Notes: generated by a model not told the origin, from the sequence alone. A stretch of 64,000 nt of DNA from Trebonia sp964581815 (GCA_964581815.1 CAZORE010000017.1:18609-82608), one strand, 5' to 3'. Numbered from the stretch's first letter, positions 25,595 to 34,299 are shown. Translations and numbers: made by a program.

Positions 25595-25620
25595 GACGAT
25601 GTGCTTACAGCACTACGACA
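25595..25620 (-). promoter_or_regulatory. Candidate ECF41-type promoter toward the LUD gene
   Basis: Reading the minus strand: TGTCGTA (25620-25614), 15-base spacer, CGTC (25598-25595). The published ECF41 consensus is about TGTCACA-N16-CGTC. The -35 core is extended to CGTCTTGTCGTA and matches the copy facing the other way at 25686-25697 in 11 of 12 positions. Confidence 0.55.
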
Positions 25621-25685
25621 AGACGACCGCCGCGAACGTCAGGCGGCCCGGCTCCGCACATTCCGGCCCTCACATTCCGGTGCGC

Positions 25686-25717
25686 CGTCTTGTCATACGG
25701 GTGCGGACAGTCGCGAC
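25686..25717 (+). promoter_or_regulatory. Candidate autoregulatory ECF41-type promoter
   Basis: CGTCTTGTCATA at 25686-25697 contains TGTCATA (25691-25697), then a 16-base spacer and CGAC (25714-25717), one mismatch from the ECF41 -10 CGTC. The sigma gene ATG follows 20 bases later. With the divergent copy it forms an inverted repeat of GACAAGACG arms 60 bases apart. Confidence 0.5.
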
Positions 25718-25737
25718 GATGAGGAGCCGCCGGCATC

Positions 25738-26691
25738 ATGAGCACTCCATCCCAGGCCGGACACGGCGGCACCGCGCCGGACCTGGACGCGGTGATGAGC
25801 GAGCGGCGGCAGCTGGTCAACCTCACCTACCGGTTGCTCGGCTCGCTGGCCGAGGCGGAGGACGCCGTGCAGGAGACCTACGCCCGCTGGTACGCCATGC
25901 CCGCGCCGCAGCGGGCGGAGATCGAGTCGCCCGGCGCCTGGCTGACCACGGTCGCCAGCCGCATCTGCCTCAACGTGCTCGGCTCGGCCCGCGCCCGGCG
26001 GGAGACGTACGTGGGCGAGTGGATCCCCGAGCCGCTGCCCGCCGGGCCGGAGTGGCCTGGCAGCCGGGCGGGCGGCCTGGCAGGCGACATGGCCGGCGAC
26101 CCCGCCGACCGGGTCACGCTTGATGAGTCGGTGAGCATGGCCTTCCTTGTCCTGCTCGAGTCGATGACCCCGGCCGAGCGCGTCGCGTTCATCCTGCACG
26201 ACGTGTTCCGCTACCCGTTCGCCGAGGTGGCCGAGATCGTCGGGCGCACCCCGGCGGCGTGCCGGCAGCTGGCCTCCTCCGCTCGCCGCCGCGTCCGCGC
26301 GGCGCAGCCGCCCGCGAGCACGGCGAAGTCCAGGCAGGCCGCCGTCGTCCGCGCCTTCAAGGTGGCCTGGGAGGCCCGGGACATCAACGCCCTCGTTCGG
26401 CTGCTCGACCCCGATGCCACGGCGGTTGCCGACAGCGGCGGCCGCGCCCTCGCCTTCCTTGATCCCATCGAGGGCGGCGAGCAGATCGCGCGCGCCTGGA
26501 TGGAGCTCGCCGGGCGGGCGCCGGCCGGCATGGGGTTCCTTGAGCGCACGGTCAACGGGCAGCCGGGCCTGGTGACCGAGCAGGACGGCCGTATCGTGAC
26601 GGTCTTCGCGTTCGAGGTCGCCGGCGACCTGATCAGGCACATCTGGGTGGTGCGCAACCCGGACAAGCTCCGCCCCTGGACGGCCGGCTAA
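25738..26691 (+). CDS. ECF41-type (SigJ-like) RNA polymerase sigma factor with SnoaL-like C-terminal domain
   Basis: 317 residues. Sigma region 2 (RLLGSLAEAEDAVQETYARW), region 4 (MTPAERVAFILHDVFRYPF then HTH EIVGRTPAACRQLASSARRR) and a C-terminal SnoaL/NTF2-like domain (about 200-315). The linker motif YVGEWIPEPL corresponds to the WLPEPL motif of ECF41, and VNGQPGLV and the end RNPDKL match the conserved C-terminal motifs that control activity in this group. These sigma factors have no separate anti-sigma factor; the C-terminal domain does that job. They usually sit beside a single oxidoreductase-type gene; here an FAD oxidoreductase follows 38 bases downstream. Confidence 0.93.
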   Translation: MSTPSQAGHGGTAPDLDAVMSERRQLVNLTYRLLGSLAEAEDAVQETYARWYAMPAPQRAEIESPGAWLTTVASRICLNVLGSARARRETYVGEWIPEPLPAGPEWPGSRAGGLAGDMAGDPADRVTLDESVSMAFLVLLESMTPAERVAFILHDVFRYPFAEVAEIVGRTPAACRQLASSARRRVRAAQPPASTAKSRQAAVVRAFKVAWEARDINALVRLLDPDATAVADSGGRALAFLDPIEGGEQIARAWMELAGRAPAGMGFLERTVNGQPGLVTEQDGRIVTVFAFEVAGDLIRHIWVVRNPDKLRPWTAG

Positions 26692-26729
26692 CGTGACCGC
26701 AGGCAACCGGCGGGCGGGGAAGAGTGAAC

Positions 26730-27878
26730 ATGGACGAGTCGCGGCAGGTCTACGTCATCGGCGGCGGCCCGGCCGGGCTGGCCGCCGCGGCTGAGCTGCG
26801 CCGCCGCGGGATGCACCCGGTGATCCTGGAACGCGGCGAGCAGGTGGGGACCAGCTGGCGCGCGGGCTACGACCGGCTGCACTTGCACACCGTGCGCGGC
26901 CTGTCCGGCTTGCCGGGCTACGCGATCCCCCGGGACGCGGGCCGCTGGCCGTCCAGGGACGCCGTGCTCGATTACCTGGAACGCTACCGGGCCGAGCATA
27001 AGCTGGAGGTCCGCGGGCGCACCGAGGCGGAGCGGATAGCGGCCGCGGAACCGGGCGACGGTGACGGCATCCGGTGGGTGATTCACACCACGGCGGGCGA
27101 GCGCCTCCCGGCCCGGTCGGTCGTGGTCGCGACCGGCAATGCCAACCTGCCCTACGTGCCGGACCTGCCGGGACTTGACTCGTATGCCGGCCAGCTGCGG
27201 CACGCGCGGGAGTACCGCAACCCGGCCCCGTTCGCCGGGCTCGACGTGCTCGTGATCGGCGTGGGCAACAGCGGTTCCGAGATCGCTACCGACCTGGCCG
27301 AGGGCGGCGCCGGCCGGGTGTGGATCGCGGTGCGGACCCCGCCGCAGATCGTCAGGCGCGACACGGGCGGTTGGCCCGCGCACGCCACCGGCATCCTGGT
27401 CAGCCGGCTGCCCGCGGCGCTGGTGGACCCGGTCGCCCGGCTGCAGCAGCGGCTCACGGTCCCCGACCTGACCGCCTACGGCATTCCCCGGCCGGATGAC
27501 GGCCTGCTCACGCGCGTCCGGCGCACCGGGGAGGTGCCCCTGCAGGACGTGGGGTTCATCGGCGCGGTGCGCCGCCGCGCGGTGACGCCGGTCGCGGCGG
27601 TGACCGGGTTCGCGGGCGACCAGGTCTTGCTGGCGGACGGATCGGCCATCGCCGCCCAGGCGGTGATCGCGGCGACCGGCTACCGCCGCGGGCTGGAGAA
27701 GATGGTCGGCCACCTGGGGGTGCTCGACGCGAGCGGCCTGCCCAAGGTCCACGACGGCCCGCCCGCCGCCCCCGGCCTGTTCTTCCTCGGGTACACCATC
27801 TCCCTGCGGGGCATGCTGCGCGACATCGCCGCCGCCGCGCGACGGGTCGCGCCCGCGGTGGCCCGCGATTACCCGTGA
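26730..27878 (+). CDS. FAD-dependent NAD(P)H oxidoreductase, CzcO/flavin monooxygenase-like
   Basis: 382 residues. First dinucleotide motif VIGGGPAGLAAAAELRRRG, second motif VLVIGVGNSGSEIATDLAEGG in the middle, and ATG motifs (VVATGNANLPYVP, IAATGYRRGLE). The family includes YUCCA/CzcO-type monooxygenases. ATG at 26730 chosen because GGGGA lies 9 bases upstream. Together with the sigma factor 38 bases upstream it probably forms one unit controlled by the ECF41 factor. The last 10 bases overlap the convergent MFS gene. Confidence 0.9.
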   Translation: MDESRQVYVIGGGPAGLAAAAELRRRGMHPVILERGEQVGTSWRAGYDRLHLHTVRGLSGLPGYAIPRDAGRWPSRDAVLDYLERYRAEHKLEVRGRTEAERIAAAEPGDGDGIRWVIHTTAGERLPARSVVVATGNANLPYVPDLPGLDSYAGQLRHAREYRNPAPFAGLDVLVIGVGNSGSEIATDLAEGGAGRVWIAVRTPPQIVRRDTGGWPAHATGILVSRLPAALVDPVARLQQRLTVPDLTAYGIPRPDDGLLTRVRRTGEVPLQDVGFIGAVRRRAVTPVAAVTGFAGDQVLLADGSAIAAQAVIAATGYRRGLEKMVGHLGVLDASGLPKVHDGPPAAPGLFFLGYTISLRGMLRDIAAAARRVAPAVARDYP

Positions 27879-29158
27879 TCGCCGCCGGGCGAACGGGTTA
27901 CTGACGGGGCGGGTGTCAAGGCCGTACCGTCCGCTGCGGCGGTCTCGCGCGTAACTCCCCGCCCGGCCGGCTCCCGCGATACCCGCAGGCCGGTCACGGC
28001 CAGCACCGCCATGACGGCGGCGGCCGCCGCGGCCACCGCGAAGCCGCCGTGCGCGCCGCCGGCGTCCACCGCCCAGCCGGCCACCGCCGCGGCGCCGGCC
28101 GAGCCGACCGCGCTGGCCGAGCCCAGCCAGACGAACGCCTGGGTGAGCACGGCCCGGTGCACCGCCGATTCGGCAATGACCGTGCAGGTGACCAGGATCA
28201 AGGGGACCGCCAGCCCGGTCAGCGCGACATCGAAGCCCAGCTCGAGCGGCGAGCCGGCCACGAGCAACGGCAGGCAGCCGAACGCGAGGCCCGCCGTGAC
28301 CAGCGCTAGTTGCACCCGCGGCGGCGTGCGCCACCGGCGCACCCCGTACACCCAGCCAGCGAGCAGGCTGGCGCAACTGGACACCGTGAACAGCAAAGCG
28401 GCCGTGCCCGCCGCGCCGTGCTCGACCGCGAACGCGGTCACCGCGATCGGCATGGCGCCGAAGAACCCGCCGATGGCCAGGTTCACGCCGATCAGGACCG
28501 CGAATCCGGGTCGCAGCAGCGAGCGGCCCGCGCGATGAGGCTCAGCCGCCCCGCAGGCCGGCGGCGCGGTGCGGCGCTGCGCGGCAAAGCACAACCCGCC
28601 GGCTACCACCAAGGTAGCGGCGAGCACCGTGCCGGCCGCCGGGTACCCGCTGGTGCCGAGGATGCTGACCAGGACCGGGCCGGCCAGGTAGGCCGCCTCG
28701 TTGGCCAGCGCTTCGAGCGCGAACGCGGTGGGCAGCGCCGTGGCTCGCTCGTCAGGCAGCAGCGCTGCCCAGCGGGCCGCGGACAGCGCGCCGAGCTGGG
28801 GAATGGTCGCGCCGACCAGGACAGCGCCCGCCGTCATCAGCCAGTCAGGCCCGCCGGCGGCGACGAGGGCGAGCAGCGTGGCCACCGCCCCGGCGTGGGC
28901 CAGCAGCACGGGCGGCAGCACCCGGGTCTGGCCGAAGCGGTCGGTCAGCCGGGCCAGCTGCGGCCCGGCCGCCGCTTGGGCGACCGCGAACCCGCCGGTC
29001 ACCAGCCCGGCCGCGGCGTAGGAGCCGGTGCTGGCGTGCACCAGCCAGACGATGCCCAGGCTCGTCATCGCGATGCCGACGCGGCCGACGGCCGCGGTGA
29101 GGAAGAAGGCAGCGGCACCCGGGCCGCGCAGCAAGGTGCGGTAAGACGCCGACGACAT
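27869..29158 (-). CDS. MFS transporter
   Basis: 429 residues with about 12 hydrophobic helices, alternating Gly/Ala-rich, and an MFS loop 2-3 motif (ARLTDRFGQTRVLP). The similarity is to small drug-efflux or YfcJ-like MFS proteins; the substrate is not predictable. ATG at 29158 is preferred over GTG 29194 since the membrane domain begins right after it. Convergent overlap of 10 bases with the FAD oxidoreductase. Confidence 0.88.
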   Translation of the reverse strand: MSSASYRTLLRGPGAAAFFLTAAVGRVGIAMTSLGIVWLVHASTGSYAAAGLVTGGFAVAQAAAGPQLARLTDRFGQTRVLPPVLLAHAGAVATLLALVAAGGPDWLMTAGAVLVGATIPQLGALSAARWAALLPDERATALPTAFALEALANEAAYLAGPVLVSILGTSGYPAAGTVLAATLVVAGGLCFAAQRRTAPPACGAAEPHRAGRSLLRPGFAVLIGVNLAIGGFFGAMPIAVTAFAVEHGAAGTAALLFTVSSCASLLAGWVYGVRRWRTPPRVQLALVTAGLAFGCLPLLVAGSPLELGFDVALTGLAVPLILVTCTVIAESAVHRAVLTQAFVWLGSASAVGSAGAAAVAGWAVDAGGAHGGFAVAAAAAAVMAVLAVTGLRVSREPAGRGVTRETAAADGTALTPAPSVTRSPGGDHG

Positions 29159-29499
29159 GATGTGTCCCGTTCGCTGCCCGGCGGGGCGGACCACCTGGGG
29201 TCGTCGGCGTCCAGAATTACCGACCCGTGGTTATCACCTGGAACCGTCCACTAGCGGCGCGGGGCGGGGACACGCACCCCACGCCGGCTCCATCACCGGG
29301 CAGAAGCTTTAAAGCCGTCTCGGCTGATTGTGGTTGCTGAGACATGACGAGCGTATGCACCAAGGACGTGCCGTGTCCAGTCAGCGCCGCCAAGGCCGAA
29401 GGGGCCGCCAGGAAACAGCGAGATTCCCCAACCAATCTCTGGGCTCCGCCGTCTCTCACTGTGTCGGACATTGACACACGCACGGGGGAATGGGGAATC
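29159..29499. other. 341-bp intergenic region with hairpins and possible promoter elements
   Basis: Lies between two divergent genes. It holds the palindrome GCTTTAAAGC (29306-29315), an 8-bp stem-loop GTCTCGGC / GCTGAGAC at 29317-29343 (one G-U pair, 11-base loop), and GTGTC-N7-GACAC at 29461-29477 just before the secreted-protein gene. No coding potential was seen that I trust. Confidence 0.5.
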
Positions 29500-30039
29500 A
29501 TGAACCGGGGACGCATCACCTATTTCGCGGCAATCGTCACTCCAGTCGCGGTCGGCCTGGCTATCGTCTTGGCCGCGCAGAGCGGCGGCGCCGCCGCCAG
29601 CACCCGCGACACGGCCAGCGCCTCCGCCGCGCACGCGGCCACCAGGGCGCTGACCACGAGCGCGACCGCGCCCAAGTTCGTCCTGCTCGGCTGCGACAAC
29701 GACACTGAAGTCGCTCCGTCGGCGATCAGCAACTGCGGGGACGGGGCCGCCGGGCTCACCCGCCTGCACTGGACGAGCTGGACCTCCCACCTGGCCAGCG
29801 GTTACGGCACGTACTACCTGAACGACTGCACGCCCACCTGCGTGGGCGGGCACTTCCACACCTACCACGCGCTCGTGGCCCTGTGGGGCAGCGCCGCGGT
29901 CAAGGGTCACCCGTCGGAGCGCAAGTACACCGAGATGACCCTCATCTTCACCGGGACGCGGCCGCCCTTCTACCAGGTGGTCAACGGCAAGAGCGTCATT
30001 ACCCACCCGGTCACCCTGACCTTGCCGACCTTCCCGTGA
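29500..30039 (+). CDS. Small secreted protein of unknown function
   Basis: 179 residues. The ATG at 29500 has GGGGAA three bases upstream; an open frame from 29344 lacks a ribosome site. N-terminal signal sequence (RITYFAAIVTPVAVGLAIVLAA), then a Ser/Thr/Ala spacer and a mature domain of about 120 residues with four cysteines arranged C-x(n)-NCGDG and DCTPTC, which probably form disulfides. The WTSWTSHLASGYGTYYLNDC segment resembles a recurrent actinobacterial secreted-protein pattern, but I do not recognise a family with known function. Confidence 0.75.
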   Translation: MNRGRITYFAAIVTPVAVGLAIVLAAQSGGAAASTRDTASASAAHAATRALTTSATAPKFVLLGCDNDTEVAPSAISNCGDGAAGLTRLHWTSWTSHLASGYGTYYLNDCTPTCVGGHFHTYHALVALWGSAAVKGHPSERKYTEMTLIFTGTRPPFYQVVNGKSVITHPVTLTLPTFP

Positions 30040-30043
30040 GCCG

Positions 30044-31441
30044 CTACCAGGTGATGGTGGCGACGTCGGCCTCCTGGTCGAACCCTGGCGGGAACCGCAA
30101 CGGCGTGAACTTGCCGTCGTTCATCACGCCGATGCGCAGGCCGTTCGGCGCGTCCTCGAGAGTGCCCTTGGCGTAGATAGTCCACGCTCCGACGATCGCG
30201 TCGCCGGACGGGCTGATCCAGAGGACCTGGAGCGTGCTCACGCCCTTCTTCGCCATCTGCGTGACCTGGTAGTCGATCCTCGCCTGCCCGGCCACCGCGG
30301 TCCCCGTCGTGAGCGGATAGGTAAGGAAGCTCAGGTTCGGGTCCGTGTCCGGCCCGGTGACCGCGGTGCAACCGAATGCCGTGCCGTCCGCGCTTATCAG
30401 GTGATACGGCGCCCCTAGGGCATTGGGCGGTTTGGCACATGCCTGCAAGAGCGCCTGGGGGGACGCCCCGGTCCCTACGTTCCAGACGACCTTGCCGTCC
30501 GCCAGCAGGTCACCGCTTGACGGCCCGGCCACGTTCAGTTCGCGCACGGTGTCGGTGTAAGCCCATTTCGGGGCCGCGCTTATGGTCTCAACGGCGAGCA
30601 CCCGGTCTCCGGCGATCCACGTCAACGAGGGCTGCGCGGACAGGCCCCGCGGGTTGTCCTTGGCGGACTCCGAGAGAGACGGGTCGTTCGTGCTCCACGC
30701 GTGCAGCAGCCGGCCGGTGGCGGCCGAGAAGACCTGCACCGCCAGGCCGCCTGCGGCGGTCACCGTGGTCACGGCGAGTTCCTGGCCCGACCTCGATAGA
30801 GCGGCGGAAACGGCCATCAGGGCCTGGCCGCCGGGCACGGTTTGCGGCTTGACCGGCAGCAGGGTAAGGCGCGCCGGGGTCGCGCTGCCCGGGGCGAGCC
30901 GTATCCCGTACCAGCTGGCCGTCCCGGTCGCCTTCTCGAGGGCATTCGTGCCCTGGAGTGAGGCGGTGGGGTACGTCACGACCGCGACGGCGAACGTCCG
31001 GTCGTCGCCGGCCGCGGTGATGCCCATGAAGAAGCTCGTGAAGCCCTTGCGCACGGGAAGCGTGAGGTTCGCCAGGATCTTGCCGGTGACCGAGTCGCCC
31101 GCCACGATGTGATTCGCCTTACCCCCGGCCACGTAGTAGCGCGGAACGCCGCCCGGGCCTGGGATGGCCGGGCTGGCTGAAGCAGTCGGCCGCAAGGGAA
31201 CCGCGCCGTCGTTCTGTGCGCCCTTGACGAGGACCGTCGAGATGGCGAGCGCGATGACCGCCGCGGCGGCGGCGAGCGGTGCCGCCCAGTGGATCCAGCG
31301 GCGCGGCGCGGGCCAGCGGCGGTCATCGGCTGGCCCGGGCGGCAGGCGCAGGGGCGGCGCGGACCGGATCTCCCGGCCGGCCAGGTTGGCGTCCGCGGCC
31401 GCCGACATGGCCGCGTGGACGCGGTCTTCGACTGAGGTCAT
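30044..31441 (-). CDS. Membrane-anchored propeller-like protein paired with ECF sigma factor (putative anti-sigma/sensor)
   Basis: 465 residues. About 50 cytoplasmic residues, one membrane helix (WIHWAAPLAAAAAVIALAIS), then a large extracytoplasmic domain of beta-propeller type (PSLTWIAGDRVLAVETI, VLWISPSGDAIVGAW). The ATG overlaps the stop of the sigma gene by 4 bases (ATGA), the usual arrangement for sigma/anti-sigma pairs. The cytoplasmic part has no HxxxCxxC zinc motif, so it is not a ZAS-type anti-sigma; the role is inferred from position. The outer domain resembles the lone lipoprotein at 16452-17690. Confidence 0.82.
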   Translation of the reverse strand: MTSVEDRVHAAMSAAADANLAGREIRSAPPLRLPPGPADDRRWPAPRRWIHWAAPLAAAAAVIALAISTVLVKGAQNDGAVPLRPTASASPAIPGPGGVPRYYVAGGKANHIVAGDSVTGKILANLTLPVRKGFTSFFMGITAAGDDRTFAVAVVTYPTASLQGTNALEKATGTASWYGIRLAPGSATPARLTLLPVKPQTVPGGQALMAVSAALSRSGQELAVTTVTAAGGLAVQVFSAATGRLLHAWSTNDPSLSESAKDNPRGLSAQPSLTWIAGDRVLAVETISAAPKWAYTDTVRELNVAGPSSGDLLADGKVVWNVGTGASPQALLQACAKPPNALGAPYHLISADGTAFGCTAVTGPDTDPNLSFLTYPLTTGTAVAGQARIDYQVTQMAKKGVSTLQVLWISPSGDAIVGAWTIYAKGTLEDAPNGLRIGVMNDGKFTPLRFPPGFDQEADVATITW

Positions 31442-32001
31442 GATTCCTCCTTCAGTACGCGGCCGAGCGTGGCGATGGCGCGAGACAGGGTGGATTTCAC
31501 GGTGCCGGCGCTGATCCCGAGGACGCGGGCGGTCTCCTCGGTGCTCAGGCCGAGGTAGTACCGCAGCGTCAGCGCTTCCCGCTGCCGCCCGGCGAGCTTG
31601 CGCACGGCGGCGAGGACCTCCTGGTGCTCCTGCGACAGCAGGACGGCCGCCTCGGGCGAGTCAAGCGACAGCCAGCCGTCGCGGGCCGCCGCCGCGCGGT
31701 CCCTGCGCTCGCGCCGGGCCTGGGCGCGGCGCGCGGCGCGGCAGCCGTTGAGCACGCTGGACCGGACATAGGGCAGCGCGGCCGCCGGGTCACTGAGCCG
31801 GTCCCAGTTCCGGTAAAGGCCAACGAACGCGTCCTGCACAACATCCTCGGCGGCGCCGCGGTCCCCGAGGATGACGAACCCCATCCTGACCAGGCTGACG
31901 CCGTGCGCGGCGTACAACGCGGTCACGCCCTCGTCGGCCTGGGGCCGCGCCCCTGACCGCGGCCCCAGGCGTGGCGACGTGTCGGTGTCCAAGAAGTCCA
32001 C
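31438..32001 (-). CDS. ECF sigma factor (SigE-type actinobacterial group)
   Basis: 187 residues. Region 2 (LVRMGFVILGDRGAAEDVVQDAFVGLYRNW) and region 4 (LAGRQREALTLRYYLGLSTEETARVLGISAGTVKSTLSRAIATL, read in parts) are clear. No C-terminal extension. GTG start at 32001. Translationally coupled to the membrane protein downstream, so release of this factor is probably controlled by an extracytoplasmic signal. Confidence 0.93.
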   Translation of the reverse strand: MDFLDTDTSPRLGPRSGARPQADEGVTALYAAHGVSLVRMGFVILGDRGAAEDVVQDAFVGLYRNWDRLSDPAAALPYVRSSVLNGCRAARRAQARRERRDRAAAARDGWLSLDSPEAAVLLSQEHQEVLAAVRKLAGRQREALTLRYYLGLSTEETARVLGISAGTVKSTLSRAIATLGRVLKEES

Positions 32002-32073
32002 GATTGAAAGATGCCGCCCAGCGCTGTTGGTTGTCGTCGGGCCGAGAATATTCGCGAGGCTCCCTGGCGTGAG

Positions 32074-33114
32074 CTACGAGAACCAGGGCAGGCCGGCGGC
32101 AGCCAGGATGGCGGGTACCAGCCTGTCGTTGACCTCCGTGAGCAGTGGCAGCGACGACGCCCCTGGAGCCGAGAACCGCACCTGGCGGCAGCCGCGCAGG
32201 TCGGCGTCCGCGGTCGCGAGCGGCGGGCCGCCCGGCGCCGCGCTGAAGGTCAGCTTGATGCGGTCCGGTGTCGGCGGGGGCGGGGCACAGAGCTGGCCGG
32301 CCCGGTACAGGCCGTTGATGAGCGACGCGATCCGTGCCACCGCGGCGGGGTTGGTGATCGTGGCGGGCGATCCCGGCGGTAGCGCGGTGCCTGGCGTGGG
32401 CTCGGCGGTGATCGTCACGACCCTGGCGCTGGCCGGGACGCGCTCCGCGGGCGGCCGCGGGGTGATCCAGGTGACCAGGGCATCGACGCGCGTGTACGTC
32501 TGGCCGACGCCATTGCGGATCTCCTCCACGATCAGCTGCGTCGCGCCGATGACCGCGGGTTCATGGAAGTTCTCGAAGTCGTCGCTCCACTCCTGGTACA
32601 CGTCGGCGGGCAACTGCCCCGCTGGCTGTGCGTCGCCGGGCTCGCCGACCGGGCCGTAGCTGCCCCGGCCGCCTCCGTACCAGGGCCGCGGCTCGTGCGC
32701 CAGGAGCCACTTCAGTACGGCTTGGGGCTGCCCGGGCACCTTCCACCAGGAGCTGACGAACACCTCACCGTCGGCGGGGATCACACCGCCGGGCACGCCC
32801 ACATCGCGCCACGTCCCCGCAGGCGGGCGGCTCAGCTTGCGCGACCCGGGCGGCGGGGTGAACGCCTGCTGGACGGCGGCGGCGATAGTAGCCGCGAGCT
32901 CGCGGTCCGTCTTGTCCGGCGCGAACGGCCCTGGGCCCGTCGGCACCGGGATCGGGGGCGGTGTCCTCGCCGCCGCCTTCGTTGCCGTCATCGCGGTGGC
33001 CGTGGGGTGCGCGGGATGCTGCGCGGCGGCATGGGTGCCGCCGCCCTGACACGCAAGCACAAGGGTGCCGAGGAGCAGTACGCCAAGGACCCGGGCGCCA
33101 GTCATGTTCGTCAT
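32074..33114 (-). CDS. Lipoprotein of unknown function
   Basis: 346 residues from the ATG at 33114 (others at 33141 and 33105). Signal peptide with lipobox LVLAC, then a Thr/Ala/Pro-rich linker (HPTATAMTATKAAARTPPP) of a cell-wall-spanning type and a mature domain of about 270 residues. I do not recognise the domain. It is on the same strand as the sigma/propeller pair, ending upstream of it, with 72 bases between. It may belong to the same envelope-stress unit. Confidence 0.75.
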   Translation of the reverse strand: MTNMTGARVLGVLLLGTLVLACQGGGTHAAAQHPAHPTATAMTATKAAARTPPPIPVPTGPGPFAPDKTDRELAATIAAAVQQAFTPPPGSRKLSRPPAGTWRDVGVPGGVIPADGEVFVSSWWKVPGQPQAVLKWLLAHEPRPWYGGGRGSYGPVGEPGDAQPAGQLPADVYQEWSDDFENFHEPAVIGATQLIVEEIRNGVGQTYTRVDALVTWITPRPPAERVPASARVVTITAEPTPGTALPPGSPATITNPAAVARIASLINGLYRAGQLCAPPPPTPDRIKLTFSAAPGGPPLATADADLRGCRQVRFSAPGASSLPLLTEVNDRLVPAILAAAGLPWFS

Positions 33115-33642
33115 CGCCCGCCAGTGAAGCTTCCTCGTCATGCCGATTGGACGTTGCCGGCCGTCACGCGGTTGCATCCGGGCTGGGCTACCCGCGGCGA
33201 ACGGCGCCGGGCCGCGGCGAGATGCCGAACCACATCTCTTGGTCCACTCGATCATATATGGAGGCTTCCACGACAATAGATTGCAACTCGACAGCACGTG
33301 CAGGATGAGCCGCGGGACGGCTGACGCCGCCTTTACCGGGCGGCAGCACGCCGGGCAAGATCGTCGTGTGGCGTTTGGCCGGCTATAGCCGGCCAAACGC
33401 CACACGGAGGACCCTCCGCTTCGCCGGCCCGGTTCGGGCGCCGCCGCCCGGAACCTCCGCAGCGACTCCCTCACCGCGCCCGCACCACGGGTACCATCGT
33501 GCCCGGTTCCGCAGGGCCCCGCCATCACCGGCCCGCCCCTCGTTCGCGCGGGGCAGCGACCCGCAGGCCAGCCGCAGCGCGTCGTGGAACCGCTGCCATC
33601 GGTAGGATCGTCCTCCGGGACGCCTTCGAACAGGCCGGCTGG
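33115..33642. other. 528-bp intergenic region containing a long palindrome
   Basis: No reliable gene. Bases 33230-33310 are notably AT-rich for this window and may hold the lipoprotein promoter. A 42-bp perfect palindrome sits at 33365-33406. Open frames found across it lack a coding signature. Confidence 0.5.
33365..33406. repeat. 42-bp perfect palindrome
   Basis: Arms 33365-33383 and 33388-33406 (19 bp each) around TATA, itself self-complementary, so the whole 42 bp reads the same on both strands. The arm contains GGCGTTTGGCCGGC. It lies about 240 bases past the stop of the tetR gene and 250 bases before the lipoprotein gene. Candidate roles: strong terminator, cruciform, or a remnant mobile-element end. 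No direct-repeat target site was seen. Confidence 0.85.
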
Positions 33643-34209
33643 TTATGCCCGGGCGGGCAGCAGGTTCATCAGTTCCCGCGCGGTCGCCTCGAGCGGCTCG
33701 ATGCTGCGCTCGGCGCGGCACAAGATGAGCGCGCCCTCCATCGCGGCCAGTGCGGTCGTCGCGACCGGACCGCACCGGTCCGCGGTTAGCCCGGCCTCCC
33801 GCAGCTTGTCGGCCAGCCGGTCCGTCCACTGCGCGAAGGCGGCGCGCGCGGCGGCCATCAGGCCATCGTCGTCGGCGTCGCCGACGTCGACCGCGATGCC
33901 GGCGACTGGGCAGCCGGAGGAGCCGCCCGAGGCCTGCACGGACTGGCGCCACAGGTCGACGAACCAGGCGAGGACGCCGGCGGCGGTGTCGGCCGGGCAG
34001 GCGTCCAGGTGCGCGAGCACCTGCGCGGAGGTCCACGCGATCGCGTCCTCGGCGAGCTGCCTCTTGCCGCCGGGGAAATGATGGTAGATCGAACCGCGCG
34101 GGGCGCCGCTGTCGGCGAGCACGTCGGCGAACGAGGTCGCGCACAGCCCGCGGGAGCCGAACAGGACGGCGGCGCTGCGGATCATGCTCGCGCGACTGTC
34201 GGTCGCCAT
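33643..34209 (-). CDS. TetR-family transcriptional regulator
   Basis: 188 residues. N-terminal HTH: SMIRSAAVLFGSRGLCATSF, DVLADSGAPRGSIYHHFPGGK, a canonical TetR recognition helix. The C-terminal domain resembles the LmrA/YxaF-type group (CPVAGIAVD segment). ATG at 34209 with GAGGTGAGG upstream. Divergent from the tautomerase-like gene, with two similar operators in the 90-base gap. Confidence 0.93.
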   Translation of the reverse strand: MATDSRASMIRSAAVLFGSRGLCATSFADVLADSGAPRGSIYHHFPGGKRQLAEDAIAWTSAQVLAHLDACPADTAAGVLAWFVDLWRQSVQASGGSSGCPVAGIAVDVGDADDDGLMAAARAAFAQWTDRLADKLREAGLTADRCGPVATTALAAMEGALILCRAERSIEPLEATARELMNLLPARA

Positions 34210-34226
34210 GCACCTCACCTCTTGAC

Positions 34227-34242
34227 TATGACGACCGTCATA
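34227..34242. promoter_or_regulatory. TetR operator 1
   Basis: TATGACG-AC-CGTCATA, a 7-base inverted repeat 18 bases upstream of the tetR start. Same half-site pattern (TATGAYG) as operator 2. Confidence 0.7.
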
Positions 34243-34262
34243 ATGCAGGCTAAGGGCCGTCG

Positions 34263-34280
34263 TTATGATGAACATCATAA
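34263..34280. promoter_or_regulatory. TetR operator 2
   Basis: TTATGATG-AA-CATCATAA, a perfect 8-base inverted repeat 20 bases before the tautomerase gene start. The two operator centres are 37 bases apart. Confidence 0.7.
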
Positions 34281-34299
34281 GAGGCTGAGGAGGGCACCC

